From Leyella lascolaii (lineage in GTDB: Bacteria > Bacteroidota > Bacteroidia > Bacteroidales > Bacteroidaceae): a stretch of 64,000 nucleotides of DNA. Made by a program: the position numbers and the translations under genes. The stretch covers positions 316,678 to 380,677 of the forward strand of contig NZ_LT556036.1 of NCBI RefSeq assembly GCF_900079775.1. The letters run 5' to 3'. Shown here one piece after another: positions 44,970-52,765 of the stretch; position 1 is the stretch's first letter, and each line of letters starts with the position of its first letter. Under the pieces are notes generated by a model. It was not told the origin of the DNA. It did no database searches and worked only from the letters and a program-made list of their open reading frames with translations.

Positions 44970-47360
44970 TCATTTTGCCGAGCCGTAGTAACTTTTGCTA
45001 CCGTATCCGTACTTGTACCCGTATCTATACCCATAACGGTAACCGTAACGGTTACCGCCACCTTCCGTACCGTTCAGCAGGAGTGTCATGTTTTTGAAAC
45101 GCTTCCCGTCGTACATACGTTGCAGTTCGGGAAGCATGTCACGCTCCAACAATCCGGCACGTACTACAAAGATGGTGCGATCGGCTAATTTCTCTATGAT
45201 TTGCGTGTCGGCCACGATGTCGATGGGTGGACAGTCGATGAAGATATAGTCGTAATACCCCCGCAATTGCTCAATTGTTTCCTTGAATAACGGTTCGGCC
45301 AGCAACTCGGTTGGGTTGGGAGGAATGGTACCGGCGGGCAGCAGGAAGAAGCCCGGACAATCGGGATTTTCCTGTATCAAGTCGTTCAAACTTTTCTCCC
45401 GTTTGCCCAAGTAGTCGCTCAGTCCTTTATAAAGCGAACCCAGATAGGCCGATGCTGAGCCGTGTCGCAAGTCTCCGTCGATGACCAGTACCCGCTTGCC
45501 CTTCAGTGCGATAGTGGCTGCCGTGTTCATTGTCAGGAACGTCTTGCCGCTGCCCGGGTTGAACGAAGTGAACAACGTAACGCTTGCCTTGCCGTCGGTC
45601 TTGACATCGAGCATGAACTCCAAGTTGGTACGCAACACGCGGAACGCTTCGTTGATTATATCTCGGTTGCCCTGTGTGATGACAATCGACTTGGCGGTCT
45701 CGCTTTTTTTCTTTCCGCTTGCCGCCAACGGGATTTCCCCAGCGAATGGCAGCGAGAGCGACTCCAAGTCCTTGCGCCCGCGTACCTTGGTGTTCATATT
45801 CTCACGGATAAATATGATGACCACTGGGATAAGCAGGCCGAGGGCTATCGCAACCAAGGCAATGTTCTTCTTGACCGGAGCGGTGGGTATCATGCTGCCC
45901 GAAGGCGGGGTGATGACGCGGGTGTTGTAGGCAGTGAACGCCTGGGAAAGTTCGTTTTCCTCACGCTTCTGCAACAGGAACAGGTAAAGTGCTTCTTTCA
46001 CTTTTTGCTGGCGTTCCACCGAGAGAAGGTATTTTCCCTGTGTAGGATTGGCGGCAATCCGTGCGGTGGTCTGTTGCTCGCTCTGCTGAAGAGAGCGCAA
46101 CTGGGTATTGAGTGTGGTGATATGGTTGTCTATTGAAGTGATGATGGCATGGCGCATGTTCTCTAACGATTGGTCCATATCTACCACCAACGGATTCTTT
46201 TCACTACTGTTGGCTACAAGGTCGTTGCGGCGCAGCTGGGCGGTGTTGTAATTGGCAATCTGCTGTTCGATGCCTGTGCTTTCAATACCCGAATTAGCCG
46301 GGAGCAACTGGTTTTCACTGGTAGCGTTGGTAAGGTAGTTACGGATATACCGTGCCATTGATAGTTGAGTATTCAAGGCAAGGATTTGCGTATTGGTCTC
46401 GCTGCTCTGCGCCATGTACATGCTGGCTGCTGCCTGCACATCGGGCAGAAGGTGCTCACTCTTGTAAGAGGAGATATTTTCGTCCACGTTGCCTAATTCT
46501 TGTTCAATAACACCGAGGCGTTCGTTGATAAACTGCGACGTGCTGACGGCAATCTGGTTTTTGTCCTTTATCCAATTCTCGTTATAAATGGCGATGACCG
46601 TGTTTAACACGTCTTCTGCACGTTGAATGCACACATCTTTGAAAGACAAGTTGATGACTGTTGACTTCTCATCATTAAGGGAAACCGACAGATTGGAAGC
46701 GTAGTTTTCTGTGGCATCTTGATAGCCAATGCGTGACACGAAAACTGGAGCCTCATAGTTTAAGGAATCATTTATTGACTTTATAAAAAGTTTGCCTACC
46801 GGTGTGTCAACCGTGTCGTTCAACATGGAAGTAACTTCACCGTCAATATCTTCACCGTCGTGTGAGAAATCGCTTAATTTTACTTGGCCATTCTTTGTGG
46901 GATTGATGGTAAAGGCGATGCTTTCATTGTCCCGCAGGTCATTGAAAGATACCATGTAGGGGCAGACTTGGCCGTACAACACTTTCTTATAAAAACCGCC
47001 GTCCATATAATAACTGATGTCGAGGTGTAGTCGTTTCACCACGTCAAGCATCACCGCAGGCGACTGTAGGGATTGCATCTCATTGTTGACATTGGTGCTG
47101 GTTTGAAATAGGTCTATATCGCTCAGTACCCCGGCAGCGTCACTTATCGAATTCCCCTTGCTGTCCTCCTTGATGAGCAGTGAGGCAGAACGGGTATATA
47201 CAGGGGGAGTGGTCAGCAGGTAAATGACCGCCACACCGATGGTCACGGCCAAGGAAATGACAAACCAATACCATTTGCCGAGGCACAGGTAAAAAAGGTC
47301 TTGGATACGGATGAAATCATCCGCTTGCTTGGGTCTTGTTGGATTGTTTTGAGTTGCCAT
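44970..47360 (-). CDS. wzc: polysaccharide co-polymerase / tyrosine autokinase (Wzc)
   Basis: A 796-residue inner-membrane protein. The first transmembrane helix is WYWFVISLAVTIGVAVIYLL. A periplasmic Wzz domain and long coiled coils (~residues 60-500) follow, then the second helix near residue 505 (NIALVAIALGLLIPVVIIFI). The cytoplasmic BY-kinase has Walker A FNPGSGKTFLTMN, A' VLVIDGDLRHG and Walker B YIFIDCPP. The C-terminus is a tyrosine ladder (RYGYRYGYRYGYKYGYG), the site of autophosphorylation. It works with Wza and the CpsB-type phosphatase. Confidence 0.93.
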   Translation of the reverse strand: MATQNNPTRPKQADDFIRIQDLFYLCLGKWYWFVISLAVTIGVAVIYLLTTPPVYTRSASLLIKEDSKGNSISDAAGVLSDIDLFQTSTNVNNEMQSLQSPAVMLDVVKRLHLDISYYMDGGFYKKVLYGQVCPYMVSFNDLRDNESIAFTINPTKNGQVKLSDFSHDGEDIDGEVTSMLNDTVDTPVGKLFIKSINDSLNYEAPVFVSRIGYQDATENYASNLSVSLNDEKSTVINLSFKDVCIQRAEDVLNTVIAIYNENWIKDKNQIAVSTSQFINERLGVIEQELGNVDENISSYKSEHLLPDVQAAASMYMAQSSETNTQILALNTQLSMARYIRNYLTNATSENQLLPANSGIESTGIEQQIANYNTAQLRRNDLVANSSEKNPLVVDMDQSLENMRHAIITSIDNHITTLNTQLRSLQQSEQQTTARIAANPTQGKYLLSVERQQKVKEALYLFLLQKREENELSQAFTAYNTRVITPPSGSMIPTAPVKKNIALVAIALGLLIPVVIIFIRENMNTKVRGRKDLESLSLPFAGEIPLAASGKKKSETAKSIVITQGNRDIINEAFRVLRTNLEFMLDVKTDGKASVTLFTSFNPGSGKTFLTMNTAATIALKGKRVLVIDGDLRHGSASAYLGSLYKGLSDYLGKREKSLNDLIQENPDCPGFFLLPAGTIPPNPTELLAEPLFKETIEQLRGYYDYIFIDCPPIDIVADTQIIEKLADRTIFVVRAGLLERDMLPELQRMYDGKRFKNMTLLLNGTEGGGNRYGYRYGYRYGYKYGYGSKSYYGSAK

Positions 47361-47395
47361 GCTTCTACTTAATCACTTGTCACTAATACTTAAAC

Positions 47396-48217
47396 CTAAT
47401 TGAAAATGAGGATAGCCACCGAAGTCAGCAGCGATGCCAATGAAATCCAGAACGAGGTGGAACGCACGTTGTTTCCGTTCACGGTGGACTGCCGTGCTTT
47501 CACTGCATTAGGTTCCACGTACACCACGTCGTTCTGTTGCAGGTAGTAGGCCGGAGATGTATAGACGTGCTCCCCTGAAGTGAGGTCAATGCCGTACACC
47601 CGTTGCACCCCATCTTCCTGTCGCAATACCATCACCTTGTTTCTGTTACCGTAAATGGTCAGGTCTCCCGCCATGCTTAACGCATCAAGGACAGTCAGAC
47701 GGTCACGATCAATGCTGAAACGTCCTGGGGTGTTCACCTCACCTAATACCGAAATGCACAGGTTCATAAATTCCACGGTGACAACAGGGTCTTTCACCAA
47801 GTTCTCACGAATCAGCTCATTTTTGATATAGGATGCTATTTCCTCACGTTTCTTTCCCATCACATAGATTTTGCCCAACACGGGAAAATCAATCTCCCCG
47901 TTGGCATCTACTGTATAGCCAGAAATACCAGAATTGGTTGTAGTTGAATAATTCGTCCGCAAAGATTGTCCAAGTTGTCTTGTCACATACGGCAGATTGA
48001 ACAAGTCCGTCAACTGTGGGTCGCGGCTGTTGACGATAATCGAAATCTTGTCCTCCGGCTGCACGGTTATCGCCTGCACCTCCGGTAATCTCACTTCACT
48101 CTCCCCCGGCTTCAGGTCTTGGAAATAAACCACCTGCTTCGACGAGCCGCAGGAACTCAAAAACATTGTCCCGATGATTAAAAGGAACAACGCGCATACT
48201 GTCTTGTATATCTTCAT
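47396..48217 (-). CDS. wza: outer-membrane polysaccharide export lipoprotein (Wza)
   Basis: 273 residues from the ATG at 48217; an upstream start at 48235 is less suitable. Lipoprotein signal with lipobox: LFLLIIGTMFLSSCGSSKQ. A Poly_export domain (ITVQPEDKISIIVNSRDPQ) and SLBB-type repeats (VLGEVNTPGRFSIDRDRLTV, VLDALSMAGDLTIYGNRNKV) follow. The C-terminal helix (FWISLASLLTSVAILIF) probably spans the outer membrane. It forms the export channel paired with Wzc. Confidence 0.92.
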   Translation of the reverse strand: MKIYKTVCALFLLIIGTMFLSSCGSSKQVVYFQDLKPGESEVRLPEVQAITVQPEDKISIIVNSRDPQLTDLFNLPYVTRQLGQSLRTNYSTTTNSGISGYTVDANGEIDFPVLGKIYVMGKKREEIASYIKNELIRENLVKDPVVTVEFMNLCISVLGEVNTPGRFSIDRDRLTVLDALSMAGDLTIYGNRNKVMVLRQEDGVQRVYGIDLTSGEHVYTSPAYYLQQNDVVYVEPNAVKARQSTVNGNNVRSTSFWISLASLLTSVAILIFN

Positions 48218-48262
48218 TCTATCACTATTTTTCATTTCAATACCAAATGCCCCGCCATGCGC

Positions 48263-49354
48263 TTATGCCCGCTTAATAGCTCTGTTGATACCTAACTGCA
48301 TCAAAGTCCACAGGACAATATCCAGTATCAATAGCAGCGTAATATTTAATAAGCCAGCCAATGCCCAGTTGATTCCAATAATGGATAGGGCTACACACAA
48401 GATAGTAACCATTACCATGCGGGGGCGCATCCCTGTCCGTAGCAACTTGTGGTGGAAATGGTTCTTGTCCGGCATGAATGGGTTCTTACCTTCTCGTACA
48501 CGGTGCATCACCACTCTTACCACGTCAAACAGCGGCACGATGAGTGTCGAAAAGGCCAATACCAGATTGACTTGCCCCGTCTCGCCTTCGCTCATGTCGA
48601 TGCGGCTCAGGTGGATGACCAGCAGGCTGATGATATAGCCTAAAGTAAGGCTCCCGGCATCGCCCATGAATAGCTTGTGGCCTCGCTTGGCATTGCCGAA
48701 CACATTGTAAAACCAGAACGGCATGATGACGCCGAAGGTGGTAAAGGCAAGCATGGCGAAGATGTATTCTCCCTGCAAAGTGCACATCATTCCCAACACA
48801 ACAAGCGCAATGCAACATAACCCCGAAGCCAGCCCGTCAATGCCGTCTATCAGGTTGATGGCATTAGTGATGTAAACCACGACGAACAGGGTGACGGGTA
48901 CACCGATATATACAGGCAGGTCGTATATGCCGAACAGCCCTCCCAACGAATTGAACCATTCGCCCGACCATACCAGCAACAGGGCGGCGGCAATCTGCAC
49001 GAGGAACTTGTAACGGTAGCCGACCCCGATAAGGTCATCCGTCACGCCCGTCAGGTAAAGCATCGTAATGCCCACCGCAAAGAACAGGAACTCGTAGAGC
49101 ACGACATAGGGCGAAAGGTTCTCGATGGGATAACCCAAATAATAGCGTATGCCAAGCATAAGGCACATGGTGATAAGTATCACCGGGAAAAAAGACAACC
49201 CGCCAAGCCGGGGAACGGGTATGGTATGCACTTTGCGCCCGTCCGGTATGTCGAACAAGCGTTTCTTGTAGGAAATCAGCAGGATTTTGGGAACGATTGC
49301 CATCCCAAGTACCAATGCCAATAACCAGGCTGTCAACAAAAACACATAGTTCAT
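48263..49354 (-). CDS. undecaprenyl-phosphate sugar-1-phosphate transferase (WecA/MraY family)
   Basis: A 363-residue polytopic protein with about 10-11 helices. Family motifs: FDIPDGRKVHTIPVPRLGG, TNAINLIDGIDGLASGLC (DDxxD-like active site near residue 165), KLFMGDAGSLTLGY and DKNHFHHKLLRTGMRPR. It starts the lipid-linked repeat unit by moving a HexNAc-1-P to undecaprenyl phosphate. As the third gene after upxY it represents the initiating step of the capsule. Confidence 0.9.
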   Translation of the reverse strand: MNYVFLLTAWLLALVLGMAIVPKILLISYKKRLFDIPDGRKVHTIPVPRLGGLSFFPVILITMCLMLGIRYYLGYPIENLSPYVVLYEFLFFAVGITMLYLTGVTDDLIGVGYRYKFLVQIAAALLLVWSGEWFNSLGGLFGIYDLPVYIGVPVTLFVVVYITNAINLIDGIDGLASGLCCIALVVLGMMCTLQGEYIFAMLAFTTFGVIMPFWFYNVFGNAKRGHKLFMGDAGSLTLGYIISLLVIHLSRIDMSEGETGQVNLVLAFSTLIVPLFDVVRVVMHRVREGKNPFMPDKNHFHHKLLRTGMRPRMVMVTILCVALSIIGINWALAGLLNITLLLILDIVLWTLMQLGINRAIKRA

Positions 49355-49557
49355 AAATAAAATAATGATTGTCTGGCTATAGGGGGGGAATGAAACAATT
49401 AAAATTCTATACGTTTTTCCCGTGATAAAAAGTCGACGATATTCTTTACTTTCCGGTTATGCCATCTACAGAATGAAGCGTTGTTGCAAGAAAAAATTCT
49501 CGCGTCACAAATCCGCAATTTTTCAGTATGTCTTAAGCAATGCAAATTATGTGTTGC

Positions 49558-49803
49558 CTACAAGATATTCTTAACTTTTACACTTGCCATGACAATGGGC
49601 GTCGGTGCATTGGCTACTTTCATCGGAGTAATAATAGAATCGGCATAGGCACGGCAAAGGAGAAACGCAGACCGTTCGAATGCCACCCAATAGTCATCTG
49701 TACGGTAAAGGTAGATTTGCGACAAGTTACTTGCCTCCATGAACAAGATGTCGGGTATATGACCATTTATCAATTCAATCAATTCAACCACCGATGAATT
49801 CAT
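49558..49803 (-). CDS. small hypothetical protein behind upxY
   Basis: An 81-residue protein 19 bp after the end of upxY (MNSSVVELIELINGHIPDIL, YRTDDYWVAFERSAFLLCRA). It is soluble and helical/strand mixed. In other capsule loci the second gene is upxZ, but this protein is about half as long and I see no clear UpxZ match. A 200-bp gap without a gene follows before the transferase gene. That gap contains an A+T-rich stretch and seven G at 49382-49388, but no promoter I can support. Confidence 0.55.
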   Translation of the reverse strand: MNSSVVELIELINGHIPDILFMEASNLSQIYLYRTDDYWVAFERSAFLLCRAYADSIITPMKVANAPTPIVMASVKVKNIL

Positions 49804-49822
49804 GTCATTCCTTTCTAAATAT

Positions 49823-50371
49823 TTATATGAGCTGGATATACTCCGTATTGACTTCCACTGCCGCTGCCAACAACATGGGCAGTTCCACCAAGAGCCGTTT
49901 TGTTTTGGAACCCCGTGTAGTCACCAAGGTTCCAATATAGCCATCCAGTTGTCCTCCGATGATACGTATCTTGCGGTTCAGCATATCCGGGGTTATTTCC
50001 TCCGGTCGGTAATATTTTGGATTTTCTGTGGCTTCCACAGCCTTGATAAAGCGTTCCATGTCTGTGTTCCTTACTACAATGGGGGTGTGCTGTACACCTA
50101 ACTTGTAGCGGTATTGCAGCGTGGGGATGGCTTCAACTATAATGTCGAGTTTTTCCTTTGTTTCCTTGACGAAAAGCAAGTCTTGCATGAAAGGTACTTC
50201 CCGGTCTTCTCTTTTCCCATGAATGGTAAGCAGCTTATGCACCATCGGGGTAAAGAACTCTATCCCCTTGTCCTTGAACATCAGGTAGGCAGGTTGTTTG
50301 GCGTTTCTCCGTTTGAGGTCGCGCATCACGAACCACTGCCTTTCATCTGTCGTAAGCTGCGTTACATCCAT
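49823..50371 (-). CDS. upxY: UpxY-type NusG-like capsule antiterminator
   Basis: 182 residues from the ATG at 50371; an open frame to 50500 adds 43 residues of poor fit. NusG N-terminal domain: RQWFVMRDLKRRNAKQPAYL at the start and VPFMQDLLFVKETKEKLD. KOW-type end: MLNRKIRIIGGQLDGYIGTL. UpxY proteins are the first genes of Bacteroides capsule operons and load on RNA polymerase in the leader to prevent early termination. The ~250-nt leader (50372-50627) lies between this start and the first invertible promoter. Confidence 0.88.
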   Translation of the reverse strand: MDVTQLTTDERQWFVMRDLKRRNAKQPAYLMFKDKGIEFFTPMVHKLLTIHGKREDREVPFMQDLLFVKETKEKLDIIVEAIPTLQYRYKLGVQHTPIVVRNTDMERFIKAVEATENPKYYRPEEITPDMLNRKIRIIGGQLDGYIGTLVTTRGSKTKRLLVELPMLLAAAVEVNTEYIQLI

Positions 50372-50596
50372 AAACCCTACCTTATTATATTGGTTACTTT
50401 TCACAAGAAAAGAAATTGTCAGGCGACGATTATCAACCGCCTGTTGAGCGAAGGGCAATTCTCTGAGTCCTGCAAGTGTTTGCGATTTACTGAAACACAA
50501 GCAGTTATATATGCTTTCTCAAAAAGTTCGGGTGTTTCACCCATTTCCACATTATTCATACTTTGCCTATTCAGGCTTAGTCAGTTTATCATTTAG

Positions 50597-50618
50597 TGGA
50601 GTTTGCATTTCAACTCCA
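50597..50618. promoter_or_regulatory. leader hairpin next to the first invertible promoter
   Basis: TGGAGTT (50597-50603) pairs with AACTCCA (50612-50618), 7-bp stem and 8-nt loop. It lies in the upxY leader, 9 bp outside the left inverted repeat, so it would be in every capsule transcript started from either cassette. Confidence 0.45.
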
Positions 50619-50626
50619 ATGCGGTA

Positions 50627-50852
50627 CATCTCTTAGCAAGAGATATATCCTTTGAAATCACAAGCATTAAGGTGTTGTAAATCAGTACAGAAAAGAAATC
50701 CACAATTATCCATCACTCAACATCTGTTAGACAAAAACAAGTTCTGTCAAACATCAAAATAGGTGTCAAATGAATCTTTTTTGCTCATTCTTACTGTTTT
50801 ATTTGATATTTTTTATACCTTTGCACCTGCGTATATCTCTTGCTAAGAGATG
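50627..50852. promoter_or_regulatory. invertible promoter cassette 1, OFF orientation
   Basis: Perfect 21-bp inverted repeats flank ~180 bp. The left copy core, ATCTCTTAGCAAGAGAT, is at 50628-50644, and its reverse complement is at 50835-50851. Inside is a strong Bacteroidetes -7 box TACCTTTG (50816-50823) on the + strand, so transcription would start near 50830 and run right, away from upxY. Inversion would turn it toward upxY. The -33 box is weak (no exact TTTG at the right spacing). Confidence 0.8.
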
Positions 50853-50925
50853 GTTAGATTTGCTCAACAATTCAAGGATTTTAATACCCCCTTGGCATAT
50901 TAAGCCCAATCTTCCGAAAACTTCT

Positions 50926-51005
50926 ACCACAAGTGGTTTCTTATCCTCTAGCTATCCTGTTCCAGGATAGACGTACTGTGGCTTAAAACCCTAAAACCAG
51001 TACGT
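50926..51005. repeat. cluster of palindromes between the two cassettes
   Basis: Three hairpins stand in 80 bp: ACCAC-aa-GTGGT (50926-50937); CTATCCTG-ttc-CAGGATAG (50952-50970); ACGTACTG (50971-50978) with CAGTACGT (50998-51005). They could be terminators, recombinase accessory sites, or an attachment region. Confidence 0.6.
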
Positions 51006-51022
51006 GATGCCGAATTCGGTAC

Positions 51023-51236
51023 ATCTCTCTTTAAGAGATGTGTCCGATGGATATCAATTTTGAATATCAGCTATTTACAGATTAAAAAAGCGACCGTTGC
51101 TCAACAAATTGCTTACATTTGCCAAGCAGATACATAAAAATTGAGATAGCTTGAACACATTTTATTTGGCACATTATGGATTTCATAGTATTTTTTGTAT
51201 CTTTGCACCGCATAAATCCATCTCTTAAAGAGAGAT
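51023..51236. promoter_or_regulatory. invertible promoter cassette 2, OFF orientation
   Basis: Inverted repeats of 18 bp flank ~180 bp: ATCTCTCTTTAAGAGAT at 51023-51039 and its reverse complement at 51220-51236. Inside is a -7 box TATCTTTG (51198-51205) on the + strand, with nearly the same surroundings as cassette 1 (TTTTTT just upstream, GCACC just downstream). The promoter points right, away from the capsule genes. The flanks of both cassettes are alike (CGGTACATCTCT on the left; CTCAACAA on the right), so the cassettes are duplicates. Confidence 0.78.
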
Positions 51237-51518
51237 AGCTCATTTTACTCAACAAAAATTCCTTCTCCATCTGCAAAAAAATACTCTTCTTTATATCTCA
51301 TCTTGCATAAATTCTGTGTACGATGTCTTGATTTGCTGAAATCGTCATTTCCTATTCCTCTTTACCTTTTTCCATTCAAGGTAGGCAATAACAGTTTGGC
51401 GCATCCATCAAACATGATTAGCCGGTGGGTGCGCAGGGAAATTGTCAGCAAAATCAGCAGTCCGAAAGATAGATAGGACAAATCTATGCCAATCTAACTT
51501 ATCTGTTTAATCTGTAGG

Positions 51519-52739
51519 TTATCGTGCATAGACTGCGCGAATGACAGTCAGGTTCGCATCATCAATCACCTGGTTATCCAATGAGTTCAAGTAGATGCGT
51601 GTGGTCTTTTCCGAATCATGCCCCAATGCCTGGCTGATGGACGTGGTGGGTATGTTCAGCCGATAGGCAGCACTGGCCCAGCAATGTCTCGCCGTGTAGG
51701 TTGTCAGCGGAATGGGGCAGTTTACGAGTTTGCCAATCTTTTTCAGCTGGACGTTCATCCGGTGCAGGGCATTCAGGTATTGCCTCCGTATGTCGCCCCT
51801 TTCTTCGCTTAGGATTGGCAATAGATAGCGGGAGCCCTCCACGTGATGGCGGTCAACTATCTCCTGCATCTGTTTCTCCCATTTGATTTCGAGTTTCTGC
51901 CGGGTCTTTTGACGGGAATAGGTCAAGTAGCCATTTTTCAATTGGCCGGTTTCCAGCATGGCCAAGTCCACGAACGAGATGCCTCTCAGGTCGAAGCTCA
52001 TCAGGTAGAGGTCGCGGGCAAACGCCATTTCGGCATCCCTGCTCAAATCCAAGTCCTTGATTTCTTTGACGGTCCGGATGGGGATGGCCCGCTTGGTGGT
52101 CTTGTCCACGCCGGTATAGACTTCCGCAAAAGGGTGTCGGTCTATGGTAAGTTTCTTTTTCACGGCGCGGTTGTAGATGGCCCGCAGGTTACGGTTGTAA
52201 AACGAAGAGGTATTCCTGCACAATCCGCAATCTTCAAGCAGGTAATATTCATATTCTTTAATCAGTTCTTCATCTATTTCATCCAGAAGGATGTCGCCTT
52301 GTTCACCACGGAAACGCAGGAAACTGTTCACGGATGAAGTGTAGGTCTCGGCAAGGCGGTGCTTTCCCGTGCGTTTTAGATGTTCCACCAGTTTGTGGGA
52401 AAACGCGCAAAGGCAGTGTTCGTCATCATTAGGCAACTGGTAAGCCGCCACCACTTCGTCCGTAGAATATAGCTTGCCCGACTCGTCCAAACGGTGGATA
52501 ATCGCTTCGATTCGCTTCCTCATATTCTGCAGGTTCTGTGCTATTTCCGCCAAATAGCAACTGCGTTCCGGATTTTGTTCAGGGAGTGCCACTTCTCCAT
52601 CTTTCCATTCTTCGGGGAAAAGTTTGTAACCTGTGCTGATTTGCCGTGCCATACGGTCATGGATCACTTGGAAATAGACGGCTCCTGTTTTCCCTTTTAC
52701 CCGCGAGGGCCTGAATTTAGCTTTTACTGATGTTGTCAT
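51519..52739 (-). CDS. tyrosine recombinase / integrase
   Basis: A 406-residue protein. It has an N-terminal arm-type domain (KGKTGAVYFQVIHDRMARQI), a SAM-like core-binding domain (~110-210) and a catalytic domain. Catalytic residues: Arg in SFDLRGISFVDLA, then TARHCWAS and LGHDSEKTTRIYL with the nucleophilic Tyr. Its gene ends 283 bp from cassette 2, and it is read toward the capsule locus. It could be the integrase that placed the locus, or a local invertase of the promoter cassettes. The ~280 bp between its stop and the cassette hold no gene I can support. Confidence 0.88.
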   Translation of the reverse strand: MTTSVKAKFRPSRVKGKTGAVYFQVIHDRMARQISTGYKLFPEEWKDGEVALPEQNPERSCYLAEIAQNLQNMRKRIEAIIHRLDESGKLYSTDEVVAAYQLPNDDEHCLCAFSHKLVEHLKRTGKHRLAETYTSSVNSFLRFRGEQGDILLDEIDEELIKEYEYYLLEDCGLCRNTSSFYNRNLRAIYNRAVKKKLTIDRHPFAEVYTGVDKTTKRAIPIRTVKEIKDLDLSRDAEMAFARDLYLMSFDLRGISFVDLAMLETGQLKNGYLTYSRQKTRQKLEIKWEKQMQEIVDRHHVEGSRYLLPILSEERGDIRRQYLNALHRMNVQLKKIGKLVNCPIPLTTYTARHCWASAAYRLNIPTTSISQALGHDSEKTTRIYLNSLDNQVIDDANLTVIRAVYAR

Positions 52740-52765
52740 AACATTGATATTTTATTGTTGAAGTA

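Noticed and set aside
44970..45070. Tyrosine-codon repeat at the Wzc C-terminus as a contingency repeat
   Set aside because: Units are multiples of three and keep the frame; tyrosine-rich tails are normal for Wzc kinases.
49382..49388. G7 run between the WecA-like gene and the small ORF
   Set aside because: It is intergenic and splits no frame. No promoter spacing role could be supported.
51082..51276. A 64-codon frame on the minus strand inside cassette 2
   Set aside because: It runs across the inverted repeat and promoter. No ribosome site or family; it would be rebuilt at every inversion.
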